Assembly: GCF_008932295.1 (NCBI RefSeq)
Contig: NZ_WBWA01000002.1
Span: 330,820 to 394,819 of the forward strand
Direction of reading: 5' to 3'
Length of the DNA stretch: 64,000 bases
DNA from: Brucella tritici
GTDB lineage: Bacteria; Pseudomonadota; Alphaproteobacteria; Rhizobiales; Rhizobiaceae
Shown one piece after another: positions 1 through 10,233 of the stretch. Within the stretch, counting starts at the first letter, position 1; each line of letters begins with the position of its first letter. Below the pieces are notes generated by a model. The model was not told the origin of the DNA and searched no databases. It was given only the letters and a program-made list of their open reading frames with translations. Both the position numbers and the translations under genes were made by a program.

Positions 1-107
1 CTATAACATATTTTGCAGCAAAATCTGGTTTAACTGTCTAAAAAATCGATGTCGATCAAAGCTCGTGTGCCGAGATACGACGTTCTTTGAAGGTCTGGAG
101 GAGTGTC

Positions 108-3100
108 ATGGCGATCATGTTCGTCAGAGCGCAGGTGATCAGCAGAGGGGCGGGGCGCAGTATTGTCTCGGCTGCTGCCTATCGCCATCGTGCACGGATG
201 ATGGACGAGCAGGCGGGAACTTCATTTAGTTATCGTAGCGGGGCTGATGAACTCAAGCATGAGGAACTGGCGCTTCCCGATGAGATTCCTAACTGGCTGA
301 CGACAGCCATTGAAGGAAAGACGGTCGCCGCGGCAAGCGAAGTTTTATGGAATGCGGTCGACGCTTTTGAGAAGCGGGTGGATGCACAGCTTGCCCGTGA
401 ACTCGTTATTGCGCTACCGGAGGAACTGACACGTGCAGAAAACATTGCGCTCGTCCGCGAATTTATCAGGGAAAATCTGACCGCAAAGGGCATGGTTGCC
501 GACTGGGTCTATCACGACAGGGACAGCAATCCGCATATCCATCTGATGATGACGTTGAGACCGCTGACGGAACAAGGGTTTGGCAGCAAGATGGTGGCTG
601 TATCTGGCCCCGACGGCAAGCCGTTGCGGGTGATCAAGCCCGATCGTCCGAATGGTGCTATCGTTTACTCGCGCTGGGCCGGTGACAAGGAGACGATGAA
701 GGAGTGGAAGATTGCCTGGGCGGAAACGACCAATCGGCATTTGGCGCTTGCTGGCCATGACATTCGTCTTGACGGACGCTCATATGCCGAACAGGGGGTC
801 GATGGAATCGCGCAAAAGCATCTTGGACCGGAGAAGGCTGCTTTGGCGCGCAAGAATATGGAGATGTATTTCGCGCCGGTCGAGCTTGTTCGCCGCCAGG
901 AAATGGCAGATCGGCTTCTTGTGGAGCCTGAACTTCTGTTAAAGCAGCTTGAACGCGAACGTTCCACTTTCAACGAACGCGACATCGCCAGAACGTTACA
1001 TCGTTATGTTGATGATCCAGCCGATTTTGCCAGTATCCGCACACGGGTGATGGCGTCCAATAATCTGGTGTTGTTAAGGCCTCAGCAAGTTGACCGGCAA
1101 ACTGGTAAGGTGGCGGAACCGGCTGTCTTTACGTCGCAAGAGATCTTGCGCATAGAATTTGACATGGTTGGTTCGGCGGAGGTTTTGTCCAAGCGAACTG
1201 GATTCAGGATCACTGACAAACGAAGAGCGGCGGCGTTGGTGGCCATCGAAACGGCTGATCCTGAAAAGCCCTTCAGACTTGAGCAGGAGCAGATTGACGC
1301 TGTCCATCATGTCACCAGTGACAGCGCTATTGCCGCCATTGTTGGTCTTGCCGGAGCGGGCAAATCGACGCTTCTTTCCGCTGCACGTATTGCGTGGGAA
1401 AGCGGGCATCATCGCGTTTTGGGTGCAGCACTTGCTGGCAAGGCAGCCGAGGGATTGGAGGAAAGTTCGGGTATCAAATCGCGAACTCTTGCCGCATGGG
1501 AACTTGCCTGGGCGAACGAACGCGATCTGCTGAAACGCGGCGATGTTTTTGTCATAGAAGAGGCCGGAATGGTGCCGTCGCAGCAGATGGCCCGTCTGTT
1601 GGAGGCAGCAAAGGATGCCGGAGCAAAAGTCGTCCTTGTCGGTGACGCGATGCAGCTTCAACCAATTCAGGCCGGGGCAGCGTTCCGCGCTATTGTTGAG
1701 CGGATAGGTTCTGCAGAACTTGCTGGTGTTCGTCGCCAGCGCGAAGGATGGGCACGCGACGCCTCACATCTGTTTGCACGTGGTGAAGTCGAAAAAGGTC
1801 TTGATGCATATTTAAAGCATGGGCACCTTGTCGAGGCGCGAACCCACGACGAGATTATCGGCCGTCTGGTTTCGGATTGGGCAGATGCACGCCGCTCGTT
1901 TCTCCAGCAATCAAGGGGAGAGGAAAGTGCATTTTCATATTGTGACAAATTGCTCGTGCTTGCCCATACCAACAAGGATGTAAGGCTCCTCAACGAATCT
2001 CTTCGTGAAGAAATGAAGAAGGAAAGCGCGTTGACCGTGCCGCGGGAATTCCGAACTGATCGTGGTATGCGGGAATTTGCTGTTGGTGATCGCATCATTT
2101 TCCTTGAAAATTCCAGGTTTATTGAGACGCGAGCAACCGGGCTCGGCCCACAATATGTCAAGAATGGTCTGCTTGGTACCGTCGTTTCCACGGGCAACAG
2201 ACATGATGTTCCGCTGCTTTCCGTCCGTCTCGACAACGGTCGCGACGTTATTATAAGCGAGGATAGCTATCGAAATATTGATTATGGCTATGCTGCAACC
2301 ATCCATAAAGCGCAAGGAACGACTGTCGAGCGGACCTTCGTGCTTGCCACTGGCATGATGGATCAGCATCTGACCTATGTGGCGATGACGCGACATCGGG
2401 ATAGGACAGATCTTTATGCAGCACGTGAGGATTTTGAGCCGAAAGCGGAATGGGGTGGGAAATCGCGTATTGACCATGCGGCTGGCGTTACTGGGGAGCT
2501 GGTTGAGGCCGGCATGGCAAAGTTCCGACCGCAGGACGATGATGTTGACGAAAGCCCTTATGCCGACGTGAAGACTGATGACGGAACTGTGCATCGGCTT
2601 TGGGGCGTCAGCTTGCCCAAGGCGTTGTCCGACGCAGGCGTATCGGAAGGCGATACTGTTCTTTTGAAAAAAGACGGTGTCGAAATCGTCAAGGTCACAA
2701 TTCCTGTCCTCAACACGGAAACGGGAAAGAATACTTACGAGGAAAGGCAGGTGGAGCGAAACGTCTGGACGGCAAAGCAGATTGAAACCGCAGCCATGCG
2801 TCTTGAGCGCATTGAGCGCGAAAGCCATCGCCCGGAACTCTTTGGACAGTTGGTTGAACGTCTTGGCCGTTCAGGCGCAAAAACCACAACACTCGATTTC
2901 GAGAACGAGGCCGACTATCAGGCGCATGTTCGCGACTTTGCCCGCAGGCGCGGTATCAACACAATTTCCGGGATGGCTGCAGACATAGAAGATAAGGTGA
3001 CGCGCCAGTGGTCATGGATTGTGGAAAAGCGTGAGCAGGTGGCAAAACTTTGGGAGCGAGCAAATGTCGCGCTTGGCTTTACGATCGAGCATGAGAAAAA

Positions 3101-4712
3101 TGTCTCCTATAATGAAGAGCGATCTGAAAAGCGTGCGGCCGACAATCCCATCGAGCGGGTCTATCTTATTCCACCGACAACCCGATTTGTCCGTAGCATA
3201 GAGGAAGATGCCAGGCTTGCTCAACTCAGTTCGGATCGCTGGAAGAAGCGGGAGGTAGTCCTCCGGTCGTTTTTGGAAAAGATCTATCGTGATCCCGATA
3301 GCGCTTTGGCCACATTGAATGGACTTGCATCGGATGCCAGCGTCGAGCCGCGTCGGGTTGCCGAAAATCTGCAGCATCTTGGCCATCTGCGTGGATCGGG
3401 TCGCCTGATCGACGATCATATTGCCCGAAATGACCGCAAGGCTGCACTCAACGCACTGTCGCAACTCGCTCCCTTGGTGCGAGCCCATGCGACAGAATTC
3501 CGACGTCAGGCCGAGCGCTTCAAAAATCGCGAAGAAAAACGTCGTTCATATATGGCCTTATCAATCCCGGCACTCTCGAAGCCGGCACTGGCCCGCCTCA
3601 CCGAGATTGAAAGCGTGCGAGAACACGGTGGACCGGATGCCTACAAGATTGCATTTGCTTATGCCGTCGAGGATCGTTTGTTGGTTCAGGAGGTAAAGGC
3701 AGTCAATGAGGCGCTGACGGCTCGCTTCGGCCGGACTGCTTTTACTAAAAATGTCGATGCCGTCGGCGAACGCAACATGATTGAACGCATGCCGGAGGAT
3801 CTTGATTCCGATAGACGCGATAAACTGACCGATCTGTTTGGAGCCATACGCCGATTATGCGACGAACAGAAACTTGCTGAACGGCAAGACCGTTCGCAGG
3901 TGGTTGCCGCCGCTAGCGTGGAGCCGGGGAAGAAAACGAGAGCCTTGTTGCCCATGCTTGCTGCTGTGACGGAGTTCCGGCTACCAGTTGAAGATGAGGC
4001 TCGGGCGAGGGCGCGCGATGTTGCCCACTATCGTCATGATCGAGCAGCCTTGGTGGAAATAGCCAAACGCATCTGGCGTGACCCGGCTGGCGCTGTCGAC
4101 CAGATCGAGGCTCTTATCTTGAAGGGGTTTCCTGGCGAGCGGATTGCTAGAGCCATCGCGAATGAACCCTCAGCCTATGGTGCAATTCGTGGATCTGATC
4201 GTATCATGGATAGACTGTTGGCAATCGGTCGCGAGCGACGAAACGCCCTTAAGGCCTTGGGGGATGCGGAAAGTAAGATCCGGTCACTTGGTTCGTCCTA
4301 TAGGACAGCGCTTGAAAACCAGGTCAAATCAATCACCGAGGAACGTCGACGTATGGCTATCGTCATCCCGGGCATGTCGCCAGCCGCCGAAAATGCATTG
4401 CGTAAGCTTGCAGATGTCACGAAGACGAAGGGTGCCAAACCCAATGTTGCCGCCAACTCGCTTGATGCCGTCATCTGTCAAGAGTTTGAACGGGTTAGCC
4501 GGGCGCTTGACCTTAGATTTGGACGTGATGCGATCTTGCGTGGGGAGAAAGCGGTCATCAACCATGTCTCGTTAGCACAGCGTCCAGATTTTGAGGCAAT
4601 GCGGTTCAGGTTAAAAATTCTCCAGCAAACCGTTCGCAAGCAGGCGCGCGATAAGGTAATTGTTCAGCGCCGACAGCGCAGCGTCAATCAGGTACAGAGC
4701 ATCGACCGATAA
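108..4712 (+). CDS. traA: Ti-type conjugative relaxase-helicase TraA
   Basis: This protein is expected to nick the plasmid or ICE transfer origin, bind the 5' end covalently and unwind the strand for conjugation. The N-terminal third is a MobA/MobL-type (MobQ) relaxase domain with the opening AIMFVRAQVISRGAGRS and a metal-binding NPHIHL motif near residue 150. A RecD/TraA-like helicase follows, with Walker A GLAGAGKST near residue 412, Walker B VIEEAGMV near 480, and a late helicase motif YAATIHKAQGT near 735. The last ~650 residues are charged and carry no motif I can name. About 1534 residues is usual or slightly long for TraA. The ATG at 108 is chosen over an upstream TTG at 87 because GGAGGAG lies at 98-104. 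No coupling protein or other Tra gene is visible next to it; the VirB system 20 kb downstream is the likely mating channel. Confidence 0.93.
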   Translation: MAIMFVRAQVISRGAGRSIVSAAAYRHRARMMDEQAGTSFSYRSGADELKHEELALPDEIPNWLTTAIEGKTVAAASEVLWNAVDAFEKRVDAQLARELVIALPEELTRAENIALVREFIRENLTAKGMVADWVYHDRDSNPHIHLMMTLRPLTEQGFGSKMVAVSGPDGKPLRVIKPDRPNGAIVYSRWAGDKETMKEWKIAWAETTNRHLALAGHDIRLDGRSYAEQGVDGIAQKHLGPEKAALARKNMEMYFAPVELVRRQEMADRLLVEPELLLKQLERERSTFNERDIARTLHRYVDDPADFASIRTRVMASNNLVLLRPQQVDRQTGKVAEPAVFTSQEILRIEFDMVGSAEVLSKRTGFRITDKRRAAALVAIETADPEKPFRLEQEQIDAVHHVTSDSAIAAIVGLAGAGKSTLLSAARIAWESGHHRVLGAALAGKAAEGLEESSGIKSRTLAAWELAWANERDLLKRGDVFVIEEAGMVPSQQMARLLEAAKDAGAKVVLVGDAMQLQPIQAGAAFRAIVERIGSAELAGVRRQREGWARDASHLFARGEVEKGLDAYLKHGHLVEARTHDEIIGRLVSDWADARRSFLQQSRGEESAFSYCDKLLVLAHTNKDVRLLNESLREEMKKESALTVPREFRTDRGMREFAVGDRIIFLENSRFIETRATGLGPQYVKNGLLGTVVSTGNRHDVPLLSVRLDNGRDVIISEDSYRNIDYGYAATIHKAQGTTVERTFVLATGMMDQHLTYVAMTRHRDRTDLYAAREDFEPKAEWGGKSRIDHAAGVTGELVEAGMAKFRPQDDDVDESPYADVKTDDGTVHRLWGVSLPKALSDAGVSEGDTVLLKKDGVEIVKVTIPVLNTETGKNTYEERQVERNVWTAKQIETAAMRLERIERESHRPELFGQLVERLGRSGAKTTTLDFENEADYQAHVRDFARRRGINTISGMAADIEDKVTRQWSWIVEKREQVAKLWERANVALGFTIEHEKNVSYNEERSEKRAADNPIERVYLIPPTTRFVRSIEEDARLAQLSSDRWKKREVVLRSFLEKIYRDPDSALATLNGLASDASVEPRRVAENLQHLGHLRGSGRLIDDHIARNDRKAALNALSQLAPLVRAHATEFRRQAERFKNREEKRRSYMALSIPALSKPALARLTEIESVREHGGPDAYKIAFAYAVEDRLLVQEVKAVNEALTARFGRTAFTKNVDAVGERNMIERMPEDLDSDRRDKLTDLFGAIRRLCDEQKLAERQDRSQVVAAASVEPGKKTRALLPMLAAVTEFRLPVEDEARARARDVAHYRHDRAALVEIAKRIWRDPAGAVDQIEALILKGFPGERIARAIANEPSAYGAIRGSDRIMDRLLAIGRERRNALKALGDAESKIRSLGSSYRTALENQVKSITEERRRMAIVIPGMSPAAENALRKLADVTKTKGAKPNVAANSLDAVICQEFERVSRALDLRFGRDAILRGEKAVINHVSLAQRPDFEAMRFRLKILQQTVRKQARDKVIVQRRQRSVNQVQSIDR

Positions 4713-4768
4713 ACTCGACTTAACCCGGTTAATTCATAGCCAATGAGATAGTGCTCTGAGAGCGCAAG

Positions 4769-4794
4769 AACGCGTGTGCTTATGCACGCGTTTT
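4769..4794 (+). terminator. Possible Rho-independent terminator after traA
   Basis: AACGCGTG at 4769-4776 pairs with CACGCGTT at 4785-4792 and the 3' arm runs into TTTT. It lies 57 bases after the traA stop on the same strand. The stem is short, so termination is inferred. Confidence 0.45.
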
Positions 4795-4872
4795 CCACAG
4801 GGGGCCGTACGCCGGTTTTGAACCTTCGTGGTGATTTCCGGGTTTGAAAGTTGCGATGTAGGGTTGAAGTTT

Positions 4873-4895
4873 CGGGGCGTTTCGCCCCGTTTTCT
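4873..4895 (+). terminator. Strong GC hairpin with T-run at the end of the IS1380 element
   Basis: CGGGGCG, loop TTT, CGCCCCG and then TTTTCT form a textbook terminator for rightward transcription. It sits directly beyond the stop codon of the leftward IS1380-type transposase, so it would block read-through from traA into the antisense of the transposase. Confidence 0.7.
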
Positions 4896-5083
4896 ATGTC
4901 GTCAACTTTGGAATACGTTCGAGCACCAGACGAAGGATATTCTGGCTCGGGCATGAGGTCGGCAGATGGAGACGGATCTGTGTCTTCATTTCGATCCCCC
5001 GCCCGGCAATCTTGATCAGGCGCAGCCGCAATGTGAACCGCACCGGGTTTGCCGGAGACCCCAACTCGTGAGAAGTAGGGTCT

Positions 5084-5413
5084 ATGACAAGCAAAACGAC
5101 GAACAAATTCTCTCCTGAAGTCCGTGCCCGCGCGGTTCGAATGGTGACGGAGCATGAATCCGAACATCCCTCCCGCTGGGCGGCGGTATCATCGATAGCG
5201 GCCAAGATCGGCTGCTCGGCGCATACGCTCCATGAATGGGTGAAGAAGGCCGAGGTCGACAGCGGCAAGCGTGCAGGTTTGCCGAGCGACGTCGCGGAGA
5301 AGATGAAGGCTTTGGAGCGGGAGAACCGCGAACTTCGTCAGGCGAATGAGATTTTACGCAAAGCCTCTGCGTATTTTGCCCAGGCGGAGCTCGACCGCCC
5401 ACTGAAGCGATGA
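5084..5413 (+). CDS. IS3-family transposase OrfA (HTH subunit)
   Basis: This 109-residue protein recognises the ends of the IS and forms part of the OrfAB transposase. An HTH_Tnp_1-type helix-turn-helix spans about residues 10-60 ([13 protein letters not shown] and [19 protein letters not shown]). A leucine-zipper-like heptad segment follows at about 75-95 ([18 protein letters not shown]). Its stop codon overlaps the orfB start in ATGA at 5410-5413. That layout allows translational coupling, and a fusion by frameshifting upstream is also possible. Confidence 0.92.
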   Translation: MTSKTTNKFSPEVRARAVRMVTEHESEHPSRWAAVSSIAAKIGCSAHTLHEWVKKAEVDSGKRAGLPSDVAEKMKALERENRELRQANEILRKASAYFAQAELDRPLKR

Positions 5414-6315
5414 TTGCTTTCATCGACGAACACCGCTCAAGGCTCGGGGTCGAGCCGATCTGCAGGCTGCTGCCGATTGCCCCGTCCACCTATTATGAGG
5501 TCGCCGCCAAGCGCACGGACGTGGATCGCCTGTCGGCCCGCGCCCGGAGCGACATGGCCATGAAGATCGAGATACGCCGTGTGTTCAACGAGAACTTCCA
5601 GGTCTATGGTGCGCGCAAGGTCTGGCGGCAGTTGCAACGAGAAGGCTTCGACATCGCCCGCTGCACCGTCGCTCGGCTTATGAGAATGATGGGGCTTCAA
5701 GGCGTCATTCGCGGCAAGCCAGTCAGAACCACTGTGCCGGACAAAGCAACTCCATGCCCGCTTGATCGCGTGAACCGACAATTCTTCGCACCCGCACCAA
5801 ACATGCTGTGGCTTTCTGATTTCACGTATGTGGCCACTTGGCAGGGTTTCGTCTACGTCGCTTTCGTGATCGATGCCTTCGCTCGCCGTATCGTCGGTTG
5901 GCGGGCAAGTCGGACTGCCCATGCAGGCTTTGTGCTCGATGCTCTTGACCAGGCGCTTCATGATCGGCGGCCCGCCCATCGTGGCGGACTCATTCATCAT
6001 TCCGACAGGGGCTCGCAATACGTGTCCATTCGCTATTCCGAGCGACTGGCGGAAGCAGGCATTGAGCCTTCTGTCGGAAGCGTTGGCGACAGTTACGACA
6101 ACGCTCTGGCCGAAACGATCAACGGTCTTTACAAGGCCGAGGTCATCCATCGACGGGGACCGTGGCGCAACTTCGAAGCCGTGGAGTTCGCCACGCTCGA
6201 ATGGGTCGATTGGTTTAACAACCGCCGCCTTCTGGAGCCCATCGGAAACATTCCGCCCGCCGAGGCCGAAGAACGATACTATGCCATGCTGGACGCGCCA
6301 GCTATGGCCGCATAA
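5410..6315 (+). CDS. IS3-family transposase OrfB (DDE catalytic subunit)
   Basis: This 301-residue rve-type integrase-core protein catalyses strand cleavage and transfer. An HTH_21-like segment occupies residues ~45-105 ([15 protein letters not shown]). The DDE triad is visible: Asp in LWLSDFTYV near residue 138, Asp in HHSDRGSQY near 199, and Glu in [12 protein letters not shown] near 235. Full length and intact, it overlaps orfA by four bases. Confidence 0.93.
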   Translation: MIAFIDEHRSRLGVEPICRLLPIAPSTYYEVAAKRTDVDRLSARARSDMAMKIEIRRVFNENFQVYGARKVWRQLQREGFDIARCTVARLMRMMGLQGVIRGKPVRTTVPDKATPCPLDRVNRQFFAPAPNMLWLSDFTYVATWQGFVYVAFVIDAFARRIVGWRASRTAHAGFVLDALDQALHDRRPAHRGGLIHHSDRGSQYVSIRYSERLAEAGIEPSVGSVGDSYDNALAETINGLYKAEVIHRRGPWRNFEAVEFATLEWVDWFNNRRLLEPIGNIPPAEAEERYYAMLDAPAMAA

Positions 6316-7556
6316 CTTAAACCAAACGGTCTCCGGTAAATACGGTGCGGTTCAATGTGTCGAACTGAGCGACGGCGAAGCATGAGCGCTTCGGCATCGC
6401 GGCGCGCAAGTCCCACATCAGCCAGTAGGCACCGGCATGCAGGAAGAGGCGGAACTGGTTGGCGGTTGCTTTGGTGCAGGACGTGCGGTCGGCTGCCAGA
6501 TGCGTCTTCCACGACTTGATATGGTTTTCGGCCATACCACGCCGACAGTAGATATCCTCATAGAGCATTTTCGCCCGGCCAGCTGTAAGGTTCGTTACAA
6601 TGAAGCGGGTATCTGTTCCCTGAGAACCGACTTCAACGCGTGCGGTGATACGCTCAACGCGGCTCCAGCTTACCGCACCATCAAGGAATTCCGTAAACCT
6701 GCGCACGTTGTCCGGCTTGGCCGAGGTCTCGAAACGTCTGAGTCCATCCGCTTCTACATTCCCAACATGCCTGCGCAGTGTTGTGGTTGGTGCAACACCG
6801 AGGATGAAGTCAACGCCATTGGCGCGACACCAGTCAATAACCAGTGGGCTGGTGTAATGGCTGTCAGCCCGGATCAGGATACGGGTATGGGGCCAGTTAT
6901 TACGGATCATCCGGACAAGGCGGCGCAGATGGGCACGGATTTCAGCGCCGCCCGGCCGTCTTGCCGGACGCAGCACCGCAGAAACAAAACGGCCATCGCC
7001 ATCGAACACAACGATTGGCTGGAAGCCGTATTCATCATAATGGCCATTGAACAGTCGCAGCTGCTGGCAACCATGAACGGCATCAAAGGTATCATCGATA
7101 TCGAGCACGATCCGCTTGGGTACCTGCGCATGAGGCACAGTAAAGGTCGACCATTGCCTGCCCCATGGCAAGAAGTTCGCGAACATCCGGCAGGTTCTCC
7201 AGTTGGCACAGCGTTGACTGGGAGGCCAGTGACCGGCCTGAGGGTGAACTATTCTGCGCCATCTTGAAGACCGGATCGCTGCGAAGCTGGTTGGCGTCAT
7301 TGCCATCCTCATAACCAGCCGCGATCATTTGCATGCGGAAACTGATCATCGTCGAAAGACTGTGCACGACTTGATCCGGGCGGCGAGGATCCTCAATGCA
7401 GGCGGCAAGGCGTTCGCCAACCCGTAATCTCTTTTCGATCTCGGCCAGCGCCAGAACGCCACCGTCGGACGAGAGCAAACCACCATCAAACCGCGCTATA
7501 GCATTCTTGCCATCAACGGGTGACAAACCGCGTAGCGGCAGCGTATGATCCTTCAT

Positions 7557-7783
7557 GGCGGATGGTATCTCCCGGAAATCGTATGGATCGGATTAAGCAA
7601 CCAAATCCTACGCTATTTCAACCGGTTATGATACATCCGCCTGCCAGCCATGAATTTTCCGGGCTAAATGAGATGGAACAAGAATGCTTAAAACCGCGAT
7701 AGTTCCTTCAGTCATATATTTATAATGGACGCATGCGCTCAAAACTGGAGGACTATGTCGCTTGTATCTGGTATTGTTGACGA
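7557..7783. other. Non-coding spacer upstream of the IS1380 remnant
   Basis: No supported gene is seen. The right end of the IS1380-type element should lie here. CCGGTT occurs near both edges of the element (4812 and 7620-7627), but no matching target duplication was found, so the ends are unresolved. Confidence 0.4.
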
Positions 7784-8008
7784 ATGGAGATAGACGAGGA
7801 CAAAATCGATGACGTGGTTCTGGCCCTGTTGTGGCTGACGCTCCACAACGAGCGTTGCGCCTGGAAGGGTTTTGACTGGTCATCGACGGATCGGTTGCAT
7901 GACAAAGGCCTGATCTGTGATCCGGTGAACAAGTCGAAGTCATTGATCTTGACGGATGAAGGTCTGCGTCGTTCAGAAGAACTGTTTCGCCAGCTTTTTA
8001 CGCGGTAA
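7784..8008 (+). CDS. DUF6429 family small protein
   Basis: This 74-residue acidic protein matches my recollection of the DUF6429 family (MEIDEDKIDDVVLALLWL, NERCAWKGFDW, and a C-terminal SLILTDEGLRRSEELFRQL). Family members are common on rhizobial and Brucellaceae plasmids and islands, often near transposases. Function is unknown. The C-terminal part looks like a small winged-helix fragment of the LTDEG type. No clear Shine-Dalgarno sequence precedes the ATG. Confidence 0.8.
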   Translation: MEIDEDKIDDVVLALLWLTLHNERCAWKGFDWSSTDRLHDKGLICDPVNKSKSLILTDEGLRRSEELFRQLFTR

Positions 8009-8376
8009 ACATCGGCTTTTTGCCATCGTATTAAAACCGACATTCAGGATTTGCGGCGTATTCTTCAGCCCCATTTGTAGCCAAATATCCGTGGCCGTTG
8101 GCTTTCGGTGGGGTATCGCGGCGAAGGAAACGGGGATAAACAATAATGCAGCACTCTTTGCTGCAATCATGTGAAAAGTTTGAGTTTGCAGATAGTTCAT
8201 TGAATTTCGGAATCCAAAGGGACATTGCAGAACCTGTCGGGATGCAACACCTAAAAATTTTAACCGATTGCGACGCATATCCGGTGTGAAACATTTGTCG
8301 GATTGGGGGAAATGTCCATTTCCCAGTTTATCATTTATTTATATTTCCTGGATCTTACAGGGCAGCTAGGGAGCCA
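8009..8376. other. Gap with no supported gene
   Basis: Reading frames here are short and of atypical composition on both strands. Only a weak GCAGCA...TGCTGC hairpin near 8143-8159 is visible. It may be decayed sequence between two insertions. Confidence 0.4.
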
Positions 8377-8760
8377 TTATTGGGTGTTCCAAATGTGGTG
8401 AACGCTGCCTCCGTGTAGTAGGATCCAGATGCCGTGGTAGGTGAGGATATCCTCAGCTTCAATCCGGAAGTGAACGCCAGCGTCAGTTGTTCTCACAACC
8501 AGGAAAGCATTCCCAAAATCCAGGGTTCGTATATTTTTTCTTGTCGAAGTATGCTGGATGTAGGTACCAGTTTCCTCGCTGAATTGTTCTTCAACCTCTT
8601 TAGCATGCGGATGAGGAATGAACATTTCATCGATATGTTTATATATTCGATCTCTCATTTTGGAGGCCTTTTGGTTCGTTTCATTCCAATCGGTGTAAGT
8701 CTCCAATGCGTCCAAAGATAAAAATGTGTGCCAACTTAAAAGTTCTGTGCAGCCGAGCAT
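8377..8760 (-). CDS. Hypothetical protein, 127 aa
   Basis: No family recognised with confidence. The protein is rich in aromatic and charged residues and has no signal peptide or membrane segment. The C-terminal half (TLDFGNAFLVVRTTDAGVHF, then RIEAEDILTYHGIWILLHGG) reads like a small beta-rich domain. No good Shine-Dalgarno precedes the start at 8760; a shorter form from the Met at 8658 is possible. It lies on the same strand as the alpha-oxoamine synthase gene, 99 bases downstream of it. Confidence 0.5.
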   Translation of the reverse strand: MLGCTELLSWHTFLSLDALETYTDWNETNQKASKMRDRIYKHIDEMFIPHPHAKEVEEQFSEETGTYIQHTSTRKNIRTLDFGNAFLVVRTTDAGVHFRIEAEDILTYHGIWILLHGGSVHHIWNTQ

Positions 8761-8859
8761 TTGTCAGCGATCAATATCTTGCGATCAATGCCCAGATGGT
8801 ATGAACCCAATTGGAGTTTACGCAGCGCTACGAGACAATGCGAAAGCTGGAGCGGCGCG

Positions 8860-10116
8860 CTAGGGCAAGCCGTCCTGCATGATATTGCTTATGATGTTGC
8901 GAACGGTGTTACAAAAACATTCGATGTGATTAGATTGATGGCTGGCTGTTATCGACACGCGCAGCCCCGCCGCGCCTCTCGCTACCGTCGGAAAAAATAT
9001 AGCCGAAGCGTAGAAGCCGTGCTTCAATAGTTCCTGGGCGCATGCGATGGACGTCATTTCGTCGCCTATTGGAATAGTGCGGATAGGCATCGATGAACCG
9101 GTTTGCGCTGTTTCCAAAAGTCTGTCGAAAAGCGCTATATTTTCGCAAAGTGCGATCTGTCGTTGTTTTAGTTCCGGCGATCGGTGGATCTCGGCGGATG
9201 CCAGGGCGGCGCCAATTGCTGCAGTGTTCATGGATGCCGAAAATGCGTGTGCAATCGCAAAGCGGCGAAACAAGCTTTCCTGTATTCCGGTTCCAAGCAT
9301 CAACAAGCCACCAGATGCTCCAAAGCCCTTACCCAATGAAGTAGCGATAATCGTTCGATTTCCGAGATCCCCAAATTGGGATCTCGCATAGCCTTGGCCA
9401 TTCTCTCCGAATATTGAAACCCCATGCGCATCATCGATGTATAGAAATAGGCCAAATTTCTCCTGTAATCGCTTCAGTTCATTTATTCGTGCGTGTCCTC
9501 CCATCGAATAAACGCCGTCACAGACGTAGACTACCTTCCCGTTTTCCTTGCATATGTCTTCAAGTGCTCCGTAATCATTGTGGGGAATTGTTCGTACGGA
9601 AGTTTCGTTTGCGATGACGGCTTTGTGATAAGCAAGTGTTGCATGTGCAAAACGGTCAAAGACCATGACTGGCTTTACACCTCCAGTCAGATGCCCTGAT
9701 GCGATAAGTGGAAGTGCGCTCATATTGGCAGCTAGAACGGTCGTGTAAGTTATGGCACGGGCCTTGAATAGATCAGAGAGGCTCTCTTCCAGTCGGTAAA
9801 GGTCAGCGAAGTTCAACCTTGTCCGCGCACATGACCAGTGCAAGCTGCCGTTTTGGCGGATTCCATCAATAGCTCCAGCAATGATACGAGGATGATTATC
9901 CAATCCGAGGTAAGAACATCTGACGAAATCGACGATCGGGTCTTCTTGGCCTTTCAACAAGACCTGTCGTCCCGGGTATGGGGTTGCATACAGCGCCATA
10001 ACCCCCTGAAGGTGGGCTGCGTCGAAATGGGAGACAGCGGTATCGATGACTTTGGTTGTATTGCGCGCTTCGGCCTTTGAATAGTGCGGAAGCGATTCAT
10101 TCGAACTCTTTGGCAT
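8860..10116 (-). CDS. Alpha-oxoamine synthase-like PLP enzyme (BioF/KBL/CqsA superfamily)
   Basis: The enzyme is predicted to condense an amino acid with an acyl-CoA, releasing CO2 and CoA. Family features from the N-terminus are VDFVRCSYLGLDNHPR, the cofactor-site LYIDDAHGVSIFGENGQG (Asp and His contact PLP) and the lysine motif ATSLGKGFGASGG, where Lys should form the Schiff base. About 418 residues is close to the family's usual 390-420. The start at 10116 is chosen because GGAGG precedes it by five bases; frames open upstream lack such a site. Substrate is unknown: 8-amino-7-oxononanoate synthase, 2-amino-3-ketobutyrate ligase and CqsA-type signal synthase share this fold. No other biotin or threonine genes are adjacent. 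The gene lies downstream of an OmpR-like regulator on the same strand. Confidence 0.82.
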   Translation of the reverse strand: MPKSSNESLPHYSKAEARNTTKVIDTAVSHFDAAHLQGVMALYATPYPGRQVLLKGQEDPIVDFVRCSYLGLDNHPRIIAGAIDGIRQNGSLHWSCARTRLNFADLYRLEESLSDLFKARAITYTTVLAANMSALPLIASGHLTGGVKPVMVFDRFAHATLAYHKAVIANETSVRTIPHNDYGALEDICKENGKVVYVCDGVYSMGGHARINELKRLQEKFGLFLYIDDAHGVSIFGENGQGYARSQFGDLGNRTIIATSLGKGFGASGGLLMLGTGIQESLFRRFAIAHAFSASMNTAAIGAALASAEIHRSPELKQRQIALCENIALFDRLLETAQTGSSMPIRTIPIGDEMTSIACAQELLKHGFYASAIFFPTVARGAAGLRVSITASHQSNHIECFCNTVRNIISNIMQDGLP

Positions 10117-10176
10117 CACATCCTCCATCGTGGTGCCAACATTTGAGTTTTTGTTTATGTGCAATGCAACAAAGTA

Positions 10177-10198
10177 TTTATGAAGACTTTTTATGAAG
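10177..10198 (-). promoter_or_regulatory. Direct repeat, possible OmpR-type binding site
   Basis: CTTCATAAA occurs twice on the minus strand, 13 bases apart start to start, in the AT-rich gap between the OmpR-like regulator and the synthase start at 10116. Tandem direct repeats are how OmpR/PhoB winged-helix proteins usually bind, but a 13-base period is longer than the common 11. Confidence 0.33.
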
Positions 10199-10233
10199 TA
10201 TTAAAAAAATCTTTATTTTTATAAAGTGCAAAG

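Larger units (their letters stand above)
5034..6354 (+). mobile_element. Complete IS3-family insertion sequence with 3-bp target duplication
   Basis: Terminal inverted repeats of 27 bp lie at 5034-5060 (starting TGAACCGCACCGGG) and 6328-6354 (ending GTGCGGTTCA), with three mismatches. Both are flanked by the direct repeat ATG (5031-5033 and 6355-6357). TG...CA ends and a 3-bp duplication fit IS3. Both transposase frames are intact, so the copy may still be active. It sits inside the IS1380-type transposase gene. Confidence 0.93.
4894..7556 (-). pseudogene. IS1380-family transposase, frameshifted and interrupted by an IS3 element
   Basis: Three pieces of one leftward transposase are visible. 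The N-terminal piece starts at 7556 (FDGGLLSSDGGVLALAEIE). The central piece carries KRIVLDIDDTFDAVHG, the typical IS1380 core, and is in another reading frame; the switch falls at about 7127-7141. The C-terminal piece ([18 protein letters not shown] to the stop at 4894-4896) lies on the far side of the IS3 insertion. Removing 5034-6354 plus one copy of the ATG target duplication rejoins AQFDT and [11 protein letters not shown] in frame, which shows the IS3 landed inside this gene. With both a frameshift and an insertion the transposase should be dead. The outer ends of the element could not be fixed. Confidence 0.88.

Noticed and set aside
4812..7627. CCGGTT near both edges as the terminal repeats of the IS1380 element.
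   Set aside because: Flanking bases (TACG versus TTAT) do not form a target duplication and similarity beyond six bases is weak.
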